This document shows positions 18,768 to 30,167 of a DNA stretch of 64,000 nt, piece after piece. The stretch comes from Caulobacter sp. (GTDB lineage: Bacteria; Pseudomonadota; Alphaproteobacteria; Caulobacterales; Caulobacteraceae). The stretch spans positions 1 to 64,000 of the forward strand of contig JARWZW010000007.1 in NCBI GenBank assembly GCA_029866155.1. Reading direction: 5' to 3'. The notes below the pieces were generated by a model. The model ran no database searches, was not told the DNA's origin, and saw nothing but the letters and a program-made list of their open reading frames with translations. The position numbers and the translations under genes are program-made. Positions within the stretch are counted from its first letter, which is position 1. Each line of letters starts with the position of its first letter.

Positions 18768-18944
18768 TCAGTCTTCCCGCTTCGCCCCGTCCAGAGCCTT
18801 GTCCGCCTTGTCGCGCCGGGCGGCGTCCAGCGCCCGGTCCACGCCGGTTCTGCCGAACCGGGCGCGATTCTGGGCCGCTGTCGTCTTGGCGTCAGCCCGG
18901 CTCCTGGCCTTGCGGGCCTTGTTGAGGTTGATGACCTCGCTCAG
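18768..18944 (-). CDS. DUF4169 family small protein with CTG start
   Basis: A 58-residue basic protein whose N-terminus SEVINLNKARKARSRADAK and RFGRT core match the small alphaproteobacterial DUF4169 family, as I recall it. No ATG, GTG or TTG is available in frame. The family normally begins M-x-E-x-INLNKARK, which aligns exactly with a CTG at 18942-18944, and GAGGG lies 8 bases upstream across the stop of the aminotransferase gene (18956-18958). Function is unknown; it is rich in Arg, Lys and Ala and probably helical. Easily missed by standard gene callers. Confidence 0.7.
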   Translation of the reverse strand: MSEVINLNKARKARSRADAKTTAAQNRARFGRTGVDRALDAARRDKADKALDGAKRED

Positions 18945-18955
18945 GACCGGGGCCC

Positions 18956-20242
<1,287 letters not shown>

Positions 20243-20291
20243 TCAGGCGGCCTTGACCCTCATTGCGCAATGGGCGAGGCCTTTGCGCATC

Positions 20292-21014
20292 ATGAAGCCG
20301 TTGATCAACTTCATCCTCAACATGGACGCCCGGGCCTGGCGCACGGTCGCGGTAAGCTTCGTGCTGTTTGGCGGTGTGGGGCTGGTCTTTCTGTTCGGGG
20401 CGCCCCTGATGGGGTTAGATGGCGAGGCGGCCGTCGAGGGCTGGCTGGGGTCGGTTCACGGGGTCTGGGGGCTTCCGGTGGCGGTCGGGGCCTTTGCCGT
20501 GCTTGCCTTTCTCGGGGTGCCCCAGTTTGCCCTGATCGCCGCCGCCGTTGTGGCCTTCGGGCCCTGGCTTGGCATGGCCTACAGCTGGATCGGCACCCTT
20601 GTCTCGGCCCAGGTAGGCTTCTGGGTGGGACGGATGTTTGGCGGCCGGCTCCTGCGCGATGTGGGCGGTGATGGGGTCAACCGCTTCATGAAGATGATCA
20701 GCCGCAACGGTTTCCTGGCCAGCCTGATTGTCCGGCTGGTGCCGTCGGCGCCCTTCATCGTGGTCAATATGGCGGCCGGGGTGACGCCCATGCGGATGCG
20801 GGATTTCAGCGCCGGCACCGCACTCGGCATCATCCCCAAGATTGTCCTGACCGCCTTTGCGGGCAATTCCATCGTCCAGGGTCTGAAAGGGCAGGGCGGA
20901 GTCGGCACCTATGTCACCCTGGCCCTGGTGGTCGTCGCCTGGATCGCTGTCGGCTGGTACGCTCGAATCTGGCTCAAGGCCCGGGAAGACGCCGCCGACG
21001 GCGACGAGACCTGA
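20292..21014 (+). CDS. TVP38/TMEM64 family (VTT domain) membrane protein
   Basis: A 240-residue inner-membrane protein with about five to six hydrophobic helices. The VTT core reads GVPQFALIAAAVVAFGPWLGMAYSWIG in two parts, then the FWVGRMFGG and RLVPSAPFIVVNMAAG segments typical of the family. Relatives are lipid scramblase-like proteins. The ATG at 20292 gives a short cytosolic start before the first helix; the frame upstream is open but lies in the divergent promoter region. Confidence 0.85.
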   Translation: MKPLINFILNMDARAWRTVAVSFVLFGGVGLVFLFGAPLMGLDGEAAVEGWLGSVHGVWGLPVAVGAFAVLAFLGVPQFALIAAAVVAFGPWLGMAYSWIGTLVSAQVGFWVGRMFGGRLLRDVGGDGVNRFMKMISRNGFLASLIVRLVPSAPFIVVNMAAGVTPMRMRDFSAGTALGIIPKIVLTAFAGNSIVQGLKGQGGVGTYVTLALVVVAWIAVGWYARIWLKAREDAADGDET

Positions 21015-21114
21015 CGCTGCATCCGCCTGACAGATGATCGTGATTGCCTCACCGCCCGGGCTGGGCAAGATGGCTACACAGGCGGACAACAGCCGGAATC
21101 ACGAGGGCAGGACC

Positions 21115-23067
21115 ATGCGCAGACTGGCGATTACCACGGCAATTGGCCTGGCGTTGCTTCCGGCCATGGCCGCGGCGGCGGAGGCCCCCTCTCAGGCCAC
21201 GCTCAAGGCCCAGGCCAGGATCAAGGCCGAACTGCCCTTCGAGGATCGCCAGGATTTCGAGTTTGCTTCCCGGGGCTTTCTCGGCACCCGCACCGACCCG
21301 GTGATCCGCCGGCCCGATGGCGCAGTGGCCTGGGACCTCAAGGCCTATGACTTTCTGAAGGGGGAGGCCCCCGATACGGTCAATCCCAGCCTCTGGCGCC
21401 AGGCGCAGCTCCTGTCGCTCAATGGCCTGTTCAAGGTCTCTGACCGGGTCTGGCAGGTCCGCGGCTTCGACATCTCCAACATCACGTTCATCGCCGGCGA
21501 GACCGGCTGGATCATCATCGACCCCTTGACCACGGTCGAGGTGGCAAAGGCCGCCCTGGACCTGGCCAATGAAAAACTGGGCGCCCGGCCGGTGGTCGCG
21601 GTCATCTACACCCACAGCCACACCGATCACTTCGGCGGGGTGAGGGGCGTGGTCGATGAGAAAGACGTGCTGGCCGGCAAGGTCCAGATCATCGCCCCAC
21701 AGCATTTCCTGCAGGAAGCCGTCAGCGAGAATGTGATTGCCGGAACGGCCATGAGCCGCCGTGCGATGTTCCAGTTTGGCTATGCCCTGACCCCTGGACC
21801 GCAGGGCCAGGTCAGCAGTGGTATCGGTCAGGGCATCTCCAAGGGCACCATGTCGATGATCGCCCCGACGGTCAGCATCGAGCGCACTGGCCAGACCCTT
21901 GCCGTCGATGGACTGGCGATCGAGTTCCAGTACACACCCGGCACCGAGGCGCCGGCCGAGATGAACCTCTATTTCCCAGGTCTGCGCGTTCTCTGCATGG
22001 CTGAAAACGCCAATCCGACCATGCACAATGTCCTTACGCCCCGGGGAGCCCTGGTGAGGGACTCAAAGGTCTGGGCCGATGAGCTGACCCAGTCCCTGCT
22101 GCTCTATGGCGATCGTTCGGACACCATGTTCACCAGCCACGGCTGGCCACGTTTTGGCGGGGAGGTCCTGCGGTCCTATCTGGCCAGCCATCGGGACGCC
22201 TACAAGTTCCTGCATGACCAGACGGTCCGGTTGATGAACGAGGGCTATGTCGGGTCCGAAATCGCCGCCCGCATCAACCTGCCGCCTGTCCTGGCCCGGC
22301 AATGGTTCAACCGGGGCTATTACGGCACCATGAGTTTCAACAGCCGCGCCGTCTATCAGCGCTACATGGGCTGGTACGACGCCAATCCCGCCAATCTGGC
22401 GCCCATGCCGCCGGCCGATATCGGTCGGCGCTATGTCGAGGCGCTTGGCGGTCCGGCCAAGGTCAAGGCCCTGGCCCAGACCGCCCATCAGGCCGGCGAC
22501 TATGCCTGGTCGGCGACCCTGCTCAACCATGTGGTCATGTCCAACCCGACCGACAAGGAAGCGCGGGAGGCCCTGGCGCGAAGCTATGACCAGATGGGCT
22601 GGCAGGCTGAAAGTTCGCTCTGGCGGAACATGTATCTGACCGGCGCCAGCGAACTGCGGGGAGAGGTCGCCGCCTCCCGCCCCAGCACCGCGGCGATGGA
22701 TATGGTCCGTAACCTGCCCAGCCCGATGATCTTCGAGTTGATGGCGGTCCGCCTGAACCCGGACAAGGTTCGGGATGGCAAGGCCAGCGTGATTTTCGCC
22801 TTTCCTGAACGGGGCGAGCGCTTTCTCCTGACGGTCCAGAATCAGGTGCTGACCGCCAGGCCGGTTGGGCAGGAGGCCAGGGCCGATGCTGTCCTGACCC
22901 TGGCCCGGCCCCTCTTTCTGGAATCCCTGTTCACCGGCAAGCCCCTCGCCGGCAAGGTGGTGAGCGGAGAGGCCAAGGCGGAGGGCGACCTCGGCGCCCT
23001 GCAACGGCTGACCGGCTGGTTTGACCCGCCCAAGGGGGATTTCCCGGTTGTCACCCGGCCGCAATAG
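21115..23067 (+). CDS. exported metallo-beta-lactamase-fold alkylsulfatase (SdsA/BDS1-like)
   Basis: A 650-residue protein with a Sec signal peptide (MRRLAITTAIGLALLPAMAAAA) and a large MBL-fold domain. The zinc motif THSHTDHFGG lies near residue 170 and AENANPTMHN is the second metal region. A helical dimerisation domain and a C-terminal SCP2-like domain follow (about 530-650). Family members hydrolyse primary linear alkyl sulfates such as dodecyl sulfate. The ATG at 21115 has a GAGGGCAGG ribosome site; an upstream in-frame ATG at 21034 would hide the signal peptide. Confidence 0.9.
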   Translation: MRRLAITTAIGLALLPAMAAAAEAPSQATLKAQARIKAELPFEDRQDFEFASRGFLGTRTDPVIRRPDGAVAWDLKAYDFLKGEAPDTVNPSLWRQAQLLSLNGLFKVSDRVWQVRGFDISNITFIAGETGWIIIDPLTTVEVAKAALDLANEKLGARPVVAVIYTHSHTDHFGGVRGVVDEKDVLAGKVQIIAPQHFLQEAVSENVIAGTAMSRRAMFQFGYALTPGPQGQVSSGIGQGISKGTMSMIAPTVSIERTGQTLAVDGLAIEFQYTPGTEAPAEMNLYFPGLRVLCMAENANPTMHNVLTPRGALVRDSKVWADELTQSLLLYGDRSDTMFTSHGWPRFGGEVLRSYLASHRDAYKFLHDQTVRLMNEGYVGSEIAARINLPPVLARQWFNRGYYGTMSFNSRAVYQRYMGWYDANPANLAPMPPADIGRRYVEALGGPAKVKALAQTAHQAGDYAWSATLLNHVVMSNPTDKEAREALARSYDQMGWQAESSLWRNMYLTGASELRGEVAASRPSTAAMDMVRNLPSPMIFELMAVRLNPDKVRDGKASVIFAFPERGERFLLTVQNQVLTARPVGQEARADAVLTLARPLFLESLFTGKPLAGKVVSGEAKAEGDLGALQRLTGWFDPPKGDFPVVTRPQ

Positions 23068-23183
23068 AGCGGTCGGCCGGGGCGTCTGGTCCGGGGCCGG
23101 AAGTTTCTTGCCGCAGAACCCCCTTCAGCCGCCTCAGACGCAAAACTCTTGCGCGATTCATCCTGTTTCGATAGACGAGACGC

Positions 23184-23252
23184 ATGGATCGTCCTCTCGA
23201 CATGCTGCTTGCGAACGGCCTGGGGCTTAGCTGCCCCTGGGCGTCAGCCTAG
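23184..23252 (+). CDS. candidate leucine leader peptide upstream of leuA
   Basis: A 22-codon ORF, MDRPLDMLLANGLGLSCPWA and two more residues, with five leucines clustered at positions 5, 8, 9, 13 and 15. It lies about 80 bases before leuA, where leader peptides occur in leucine-attenuation systems. The ribosome site is weak. It overlaps competing RNA helices described separately. Could be chance. Confidence 0.35.
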   Translation: MDRPLDMLLANGLGLSCPWASA

Positions 23253-23295
23253 CTGCGCATTCGTCGCGGCGGGACGCTCAGGGGCTGAAGGCTCC
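23222..23295 (+). promoter_or_regulatory. candidate attenuator helices before leuA
   Basis: GCCCC at 23233-23237 can pair with GGGGC at 23222-23226 inside the leader ORF or, extended to GCCCCTG, with CAGGGGC at 23279-23285 by a perfect 7 bp. A short GGGG/CTCC hairpin at about 23281-23295 could form when the second pairing is absent. Mutually exclusive helices of this kind are expected for attenuation; no clear T-run follows, so control of translation is as likely as termination. Confidence 0.35.
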
Positions 23296-23331
23296 GCCCG
23301 CAAATGATCCAAGCGACGAAAGACAAGTCAA

Positions 23332-24906
23332 ATGACCACCCCCGTATCCAACGACAGCGCCCCGCGCGAGCGCGTCATCATCTTTGACACCACCATGAGG
23401 GACGGCGAGCAGTCGCCCGGCGCCTCCATGGCCCTGGAAGAAAAGCTGGAACTGGCCAAGATCCTCGAGGAGATGGGGGTCGATGTCATCGAGGCCGGCT
23501 TCCCCATTGCCTCCAACGGTGATTTCGAGGCTGTCCGAGAGATCGCCCGCATCGTCACCGAAAGCACCGTCTGCGGCCTGGCCCGCGCCGCCGTTGCGGA
23601 TATTGACCGCTGCGCCGAGGCCATCCGCCTGGCGGCCCGTGGCCGGATCCACACCTTTATCTCCACCAGCCCCGTCCATATGAAATGGAAGCTGCAGATG
23701 GAGCCCGAGGCAGTGCTCGAGGCGGTTACGGCCTCGGTCAGCCGGGCCCGCAACCTGTGCGGCGATGTCGAATGGTCGGCGGAAGACGCCACCCGCACGG
23801 AGCGGGATTTCCTGCATCGCTGCGTCGAGGCGGCCATCCGGGCCGGCGCCACCACCATCAACCTGCCGGACACGGTCGGCTATAGCTATCCCGAAGAATA
23901 TGCCACCCTGTTCCGGGATGTCATGAACACCGTGCCCGGCGCGGAAAAGGTGGTCTTCTCGGCCCATTGCCACAACGATCTGGGCTTGGCCGTCGCCAAT
24001 AGCCTGGCCGCCGTGCAGGGCGGAGCCCGCCAGATCGAGTGCGCCGTCAATGGCATCGGCGAGCGGGCCGGCAACGCCGCCCTCGAAGAGATCGTCATGG
24101 CCCTGAGGGTGCGCGGCGAGACCCTGGGCTTCGACAGCAAGGTCGACCCGGCCCACATCACCCGGGCCAGCCGCTATGTCTCGGCCATCACCGGCTTTCC
24201 GGTGCAGTTCAACAAGGCCATCGTCGGCAAGAACGCCTTTGCTCACGAAAGCGGCATCCACCAGGACGGCATGCTGAAGAATGCCGAGACCTACGAAATC
24301 ATGCGGCCCGAGGACGTCGGGCAAGGCGCCACCAACCTGGTGATGGGCAAGCATTCCGGCCGCCACGCCTTCCGTGAAAAGCTGAAGGCCCTGGGCTATG
24401 AGCTGGGCCAGAACGCCCTGAACGAGGCCTTCGTCCGGTTCAAGGAACTGGCCGACAAGAAAAAGCACGTCTTCGATGACGACATCATCGCGCTCGTCGA
24501 CGACGCCCTGGCGCGCGGATCCGAGCGGATCCGGGTCGCCCGGCTGCGGGTGGTGGCCGGCACCGACGGCCAGTCGGCCCAGTTGACCCTCGAGGTCGAC
24601 GGCGTGGAAAAGACAGCCGATGCGACGGGTGACGGCCCTGTGGACGCTGTCTTCAACGCCATCCACGAAATCGTGCCCCATGCCGCCGCCCTGCGGCTGT
24701 TCCAGGTCCATGCCGTTACCGAAGGCACCGACGCTCAGGCCCAGGTCTCGGTCCGGCTTGAGGAAGATGGCCGGATCGCAACCGGGGCGGCCGCTGACAC
24801 CGACACCCTGACCGCCAGCGCCAAGGCCTATGTCAACGCCCTGAACAACCTCTTTTCCCGCAAGGAAAAGAGCCGGCCGGACACGGCCATCGCCAGCGGA
24901 TTCTGA
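23332..24906 (+). CDS. leuA: 2-isopropylmalate synthase
   Basis: A 524-residue synthase that condenses acetyl-CoA with 2-oxoisovalerate, the committed step of leucine synthesis. The [15 protein letters not shown] motif near residue 16, the [13 protein letters not shown] metal-binding motif near 205 and the [11 protein letters not shown] segment are present, and the C-terminal 140 residues form the allosteric leucine-binding domain. It is monocistronic, with a possible leucine leader upstream and hairpins downstream. Confidence 0.97.
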   Translation: MTTPVSNDSAPRERVIIFDTTMRDGEQSPGASMALEEKLELAKILEEMGVDVIEAGFPIASNGDFEAVREIARIVTESTVCGLARAAVADIDRCAEAIRLAARGRIHTFISTSPVHMKWKLQMEPEAVLEAVTASVSRARNLCGDVEWSAEDATRTERDFLHRCVEAAIRAGATTINLPDTVGYSYPEEYATLFRDVMNTVPGAEKVVFSAHCHNDLGLAVANSLAAVQGGARQIECAVNGIGERAGNAALEEIVMALRVRGETLGFDSKVDPAHITRASRYVSAITGFPVQFNKAIVGKNAFAHESGIHQDGMLKNAETYEIMRPEDVGQGATNLVMGKHSGRHAFREKLKALGYELGQNALNEAFVRFKELADKKKHVFDDDIIALVDDALARGSERIRVARLRVVAGTDGQSAQLTLEVDGVEKTADATGDGPVDAVFNAIHEIVPHAAALRLFQVHAVTEGTDAQAQVSVRLEEDGRIATGAAADTDTLTASAKAYVNALNNLFSRKEKSRPDTAIASGF

Positions 24907-24911
24907 AAGCA

Positions 24912-25001
24912 GTCCCTGCGAAGGCTGCCGCCAGACCATCGGCTGAAGTCTTCCTGCCTGGAACGGCAGGGACCTCTGCTGGCCGAGCCGACAGGCAGAG
25001 G
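24912..25001. repeat. cluster of inverted repeats between leuA and the convergent DUF3667 gene
   Basis: Three perfect inverted repeats lie here: GTCCCTGC/GCAGGGAC (24912-24919 and 24966-24973), CCTGCC/GGCAGG with a 6-base loop (24953-24970), and CCTCTGC/GCAGAGG (24973-24979 and 24995-25001). They probably help end transcription from both sides, though none has a T-run. No gene is visible in 24907-25076. Confidence 0.4.
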
Positions 25002-25076
25002 CATGTTCGTCCGGCAGCGGCAACCTCCCCCATGCGGTTGTGTCAGGGCGAGTCCTCTATGGCTTTTCCGGCATCT

Positions 25077-26234
25077 CTAACCGCCAAGGCCCAGCAGGAC
25101 GATGGCGATCATGAACAGGGTCAGGACCAGGACGCAGAAGAACAGCAGCAGCAGGGTTCGCCAGAGCGCCGAGAAGATTTTCAGGTCATAGGCGCCCTTC
25201 AGCTGCAGGAACATATGGACCGGCAGCGACAGTAACAGCAGGCCGCTCAGGAATTCAGCTGGTCCGGTCAGGGGGCCCTTGATCCCTTCAAGCAAACCCA
25301 GAACCATGCCGGCAATCGCCATGAATGTCAGGGAGTAGAGTACAAACACACCGTGATCGTAGAGTGTGAACCCACGCTTCCAGAGGAACAGCAGGGCCAC
25401 AAACGGTATGGACAGGGGCACGATGAGGAAGGCGAACTTGTAGAGGGTCTGCTGGAGCTTGTAGAGTGCCAGGTCAGGATTGGAGAGTTTTTTCAATATC
25501 TTGTGGTTCAACTCTTCATTGCCCATATTGACCTTGATCTTGCCGGCCTTCGCAGCGTCGGCGATCTGGGCCTGCAGGCTGCCAGGTTCCAGCCCGTCGC
25601 TGCGGGGCCCCGCCTTGGCCGTGGCCTGGAGGGTTTCGAGGGCCTTCTCCAGGGCCGCGACCTCACGATGGACGCCGCGCGCCGCGACCTCGGCTTCATT
25701 CCGAGCCTCGCTGGTCTCGTCTGAAGGTGATGTCCGTTCAGCGGCCTGGGCCCGGGCCAGGACCCGATCGGCCTCCTTCGCCTCGGCGCGGGCCTCGACT
25801 AGCGCTTCCCTTCCGGCGGTCAGCCGTTCCGGAAGGCTGTCCATCTCGATGGGCGATGCGCCGCCAAAGCTCATCAGGAAAAACATCAGGAAGACGGTGA
25901 ACAGAAACAGCGCCAGGGGCGAGACGTACCTTGTCCTGCGGCCCTGCACCCATTCGCGGGTCAGACGTCCGGGGTCCAGGGCCAGAAGAGGCAGGGTGCG
26001 CCAGACCCGGGCGTCGAAATGGACGATGCCATGCAGGAACTCCTCGCCCAGATGCAGCAGGGTCCTGTGCACATGGACCGGCTGGCCGCAGGTGGAACAG
26101 AAACGGCCGGCCACCGGCGCGCCGCAGTCCCGACAGTGGCCGTCGGAATGCTCGCCGGCTATCCCTGTGGGTTTCTCGATCGCGCCGGCAATCACACCTG
26201 CCGTGGCCAGTCCCGCCGCTGAATCCAGATCCAT
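25077..26234 (-). CDS. DUF3667-type zinc-ribbon membrane protein
   Basis: A 385-residue protein with an N-terminal zinc ribbon, C-x2-C-x9-C-x2-C (CRDCGAPVAGRFCSTCGQP, about residues 34-52), a conserved soluble stretch with HFDARVWRTLPLLALDPGRLTREW, one membrane helix (about 110-128), a charged Ala/Glu-rich coiled-coil insertion of about 130 residues, then four C-terminal membrane helices. Function is unknown. The large insertion between the first and second helices is the odd part. Divergent from the EamA transporter. Confidence 0.75.
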   Translation of the reverse strand: MDLDSAAGLATAGVIAGAIEKPTGIAGEHSDGHCRDCGAPVAGRFCSTCGQPVHVHRTLLHLGEEFLHGIVHFDARVWRTLPLLALDPGRLTREWVQGRRTRYVSPLALFLFTVFLMFFLMSFGGASPIEMDSLPERLTAGREALVEARAEAKEADRVLARAQAAERTSPSDETSEARNEAEVAARGVHREVAALEKALETLQATAKAGPRSDGLEPGSLQAQIADAAKAGKIKVNMGNEELNHKILKKLSNPDLALYKLQQTLYKFAFLIVPLSIPFVALLFLWKRGFTLYDHGVFVLYSLTFMAIAGMVLGLLEGIKGPLTGPAEFLSGLLLLSLPVHMFLQLKGAYDLKIFSALWRTLLLLFFCVLVLTLFMIAIVLLGLGG

Positions 26235-26387
26235 GTCCTGTTCGTCCCCGGTTGGCGGGCCGCGCCGTCAACCACAAAACCCTAGCGACAGTGCCCGCCG
26301 TACGGAAGCCCATGATGGCCTGTCGGGTGTGCTGGTCCGCAGGGCCGACGCCCTTGCGCCGTCTCTTCAAATGGAGGAGCGGAGACG

Positions 26388-27266
26388 ATGATCTGGATTC
26401 CCGTCACCCTTGCCGCCACCCTCTTCCAGGTCGCCCGCAACGCCGCCCAGCGCAGTCTGATGGCCGAGGCCGGCCCCTGGGGCGCGACCCTGGTGCGATT
26501 TCTTTTCGGGCTGCCTTTCAGCTTGGCCCTGGCCGGCGTCGGACTGGTGTTGATGCCTCACCATCTTGGTTTCGGTCTGGCCTTTCCATTTTGGTGCGCC
26601 CTGGGCGGCCTTGCCCAGATGGGCGCCACGGCGGCGCTGTTGACCGCCATGCGTCGTTCCAGCTTCGCCCTTGGCACAGCCTTTCAGCAGAGTGGCCTTC
26701 CCTTCGCGGCGCTGCTCGGTCTGTTCGTCTTTGGCGATCAGTTGAGCCTCCTCGCCTGGGTCGGCCTCGCGCTGGCGACGGCTGCCCTGCTGGCCCTTTC
26801 CTGGCCGGGCAGGATCGAGGGGCCCAGGGACTGGAGCGCTGCTGGCCTGGGCGTACTTTCCGGGGCCTGCTTCGCCCTGTCCGCCAACGCCTTTCGTCAG
26901 GCCGCGATTGGCCTGGACCCCGACCACGCGGTCCCCGCCGCCCTGGTGACGGTCGTGATGGTGCAGGCAATGCAGTCGGTATTGCTGGGCGGCTGGATGG
27001 CCCTGTTCGACCGGACCCGCCTCGTCGCAGCCCTGCTATCCTGGCGGGTCTCCCTTGGGGCCGGCCTTTTCGGGTCCCTGGCCTCCGCCGGCTGGTTCAT
27101 CGCCCTGGCCCTGTCGCCGGCGGGGCCTGTGCGGGCAGTCGGGGTGGTCGAAATGCCCATCGCCGCTATCGCCGGCCGAAGGCTGTTTTCGGAAAACATA
27201 ACGCTTCGTCAATGGGTTCTCGGCGGCCTGACGACTGTCGGGGTGCTGCTGGCGGCCCTGGCCTGA
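26388..27266 (+). CDS. EamA/DMT family transporter
   Basis: A 292-residue membrane protein with about ten hydrophobic helices in two EamA repeats, the second starting near residue 150. The C-terminal GVVEMPIAAIAGRRLFSE segment is typical of drug/metabolite transporters. Substrate unknown. GGAG lies upstream of the ATG at 26388. It precedes the mre operon by about 200 bases but is a separate unit as far as can be seen. Confidence 0.85.
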   Translation: MIWIPVTLAATLFQVARNAAQRSLMAEAGPWGATLVRFLFGLPFSLALAGVGLVLMPHHLGFGLAFPFWCALGGLAQMGATAALLTAMRRSSFALGTAFQQSGLPFAALLGLFVFGDQLSLLAWVGLALATAALLALSWPGRIEGPRDWSAAGLGVLSGACFALSANAFRQAAIGLDPDHAVPAALVTVVMVQAMQSVLLGGWMALFDRTRLVAALLSWRVSLGAGLFGSLASAGWFIALALSPAGPVRAVGVVEMPIAAIAGRRLFSENITLRQWVLGGLTTVGVLLAALA

Positions 27267-27465
27267 TCCGGCCCGTGTCCCTGGGTCGAATGGCCCTTGT
27301 AATAGACCTTGAAATCAACACGTTCGCGGGGCAAAGCCATCCGGTTCGGCATGGCTTGCGACCAGACTGCGAATCTCGGGGAACCGGCGGCCTTCTTGAC
27401 CGTGGTCCAGGGCTTGCAGATTGATCTGACGTCGTCCCGATTTGCTCCTGACCCCAAGGTTTTGA

Positions 27466-28509
<1,044 letters not shown>

Positions 28510-28542
28510 AAAACACAATCTCGGGGTCGACCCCGGCGGAGC

Positions 28543-29655
28543 ATGCGGGTGGCGTTTCGCCAGGACACGTTCGGCGAACTCAAGGTGCCCCTGGCCTGGA
28601 CGGCCGGGGTGGCCCTCGTGGTTTGCGTGGTCATCGCCATCGGCCTGATGCTTTCCGACCGGAGGGGAACGGTCGAGAACACCGCACACGCCGCCACGCA
28701 GCAGGCGGTCGATTCCGTGGTCACGCCCGTAGGCGACGTTCTGTCGGCTCCCGGTCGCTGGATATCCGGGGCCTCTTCCTTTCTGGGAAGCTATTGGGAC
28801 GCAGCCGGCGAGAACCGTCGGCTGAAAATCAAGCTGCAGGAAGCCCAGCGGTTTCAGGATCGCAGTCTGGTTCTTGCCCTGGAAAACGCCCGGCTGAGAA
28901 CCATCCTGGGAGTCAGGACCGAACCGGCCCTTCCCATGGTCACGGCCCGGGTCGTGCTCGACGCCCGCGGCCCCTTCCGGCGCGCCCAGCTCGCCAATGC
29001 CGGCTCGGACAAGGGCGTGGCCGTTGGCTATCCGGTCATCAGTGAACGCGGCGTCATTGGCAGGGTGATCGGAGTCTCCAGCCACGCCAGCCGGATCCTG
29101 CTGCTCAAGGACGTTTCGTCCAGGACACCGGTGATGATCGCCCGCAGCAACGCCCGGGCGATCCTGACCGGCGACGGTGGAGACAATCCGCGCCTGGAAA
29201 ATCTCCGGGGCTTTGACCCCGTCAAGTCCGGCGACCGCATCCTGACCAGCGGCGACGGCGGGGTCTATCCACGCGGCCTTCCGGTCGGCCGGGCGGTCAA
29301 GGGTCTCGACGGGCGCTGGCGCGTGGCGCTCGATTCCGACGCCGTGGCCCTGGACTGGGTGAGGATCCTTCAGTTCAAGGACTTTGCCCAGCTTGCCGAT
29401 TCCAGATCCCTTTCCAACGGCGCCATGCCCGGCGTCATTACCGAAGACCCAAGGACCCAGGTCCTGAGAGATGCAGCCTCGGCCCTGACCTCACCGCAGG
29501 GCTCCCTGGCGCGCCAGGCCAAGCCTGACCCCGACGCCAGGCCAGCCAAGCCGATCGCCGCGCCGACCGCTCCCCCTGCGGCCAAACCGCCGGTTTCCGG
29601 AGCCGCTCCGGCCGCGACCGGCAATACGGCAGCGACTCCCGGAGAGCGACCTTGA
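28543..29655 (+). CDS. mreC: rod shape-determining protein MreC
   Basis: A 370-residue bitopic inner-membrane protein with a membrane helix at about residues 19-38, a coiled coil (about 85-125), the paired beta-barrel periplasmic domain (about 130-290) with VGYPVISERGVIGRV, and a Pro/Ala-rich C-terminal tail of about 60 residues. MreC scaffolds PBP2 and activates the elongasome. Its stop overlaps the mreD start. Confidence 0.96.
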   Translation: MRVAFRQDTFGELKVPLAWTAGVALVVCVVIAIGLMLSDRRGTVENTAHAATQQAVDSVVTPVGDVLSAPGRWISGASSFLGSYWDAAGENRRLKIKLQEAQRFQDRSLVLALENARLRTILGVRTEPALPMVTARVVLDARGPFRRAQLANAGSDKGVAVGYPVISERGVIGRVIGVSSHASRILLLKDVSSRTPVMIARSNARAILTGDGGDNPRLENLRGFDPVKSGDRILTSGDGGVYPRGLPVGRAVKGLDGRWRVALDSDAVALDWVRILQFKDFAQLADSRSLSNGAMPGVITEDPRTQVLRDAASALTSPQGSLARQAKPDPDARPAKPIAAPTAPPAAKPPVSGAAPAATGNTAATPGERP

Positions 29656-30167
29656 GTTTCCAGGCCGCCCGGCCGCTGGATCCCGTGCGCTGGCTGGTGG
29701 CGCCAGCCGGGGTCTGCCTTCTGGCGACCCTGATGATGGCCCTGCCTTTCCGGCTCCTTGGGCTCCAGCTTCCGGAACCGGTGTTTCCGATGATCTGCGT
29801 CTTCTCCTGGGCAGTCATACGACCTTCGATTCTCTCGGCGCCGGTCATCCTGCTTCTAGGACTTGTGCTGGACCTGCTGTGGGGGTCTCCGTTCGGAACC
29901 TGGGGCCTGTCCATGTTGATCGGTTACGGCCTGACCCTGACCATGCGCGCCATGATGACCGGCCAGAGCCGGCTGATGCTGTGGTTCTGGTTCATGATCG
30001 TCACCGGGGTGAGCGTCACGGCCGGCTATCTGTTTACGACCCTGGCGTTTGAGCATCCCCCCAATATCGTGGGCGCCATCTGGCAGTTATTCGCCACCAG
30101 CCTGCTCTATCCCTTCGCCAATCGCCTCATTGACCGGTTCGATGACGCCGATGTGAGGTTCCGATGA
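29652..30167 (+). CDS. mreD: rod shape-determining protein MreD
   Basis: A 171-residue membrane protein with five to six hydrophobic helices, conserved mainly by position between mreC and the PBP2 gene. The start is a TTG at 29652 that overlaps the mreC stop (TTGA), and its own stop overlaps the next ATG; it is likely translated by re-initiation. The LVLDLLWGSPFGTWGLSMLI region fits MreD. Confidence 0.92.
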   Translation: MSFQAARPLDPVRWLVAPAGVCLLATLMMALPFRLLGLQLPEPVFPMICVFSWAVIRPSILSAPVILLLGLVLDLLWGSPFGTWGLSMLIGYGLTLTMRAMMTGQSRLMLWFWFMIVTGVSVTAGYLFTTLAFEHPPNIVGAIWQLFATSLLYPFANRLIDRFDDADVRFR

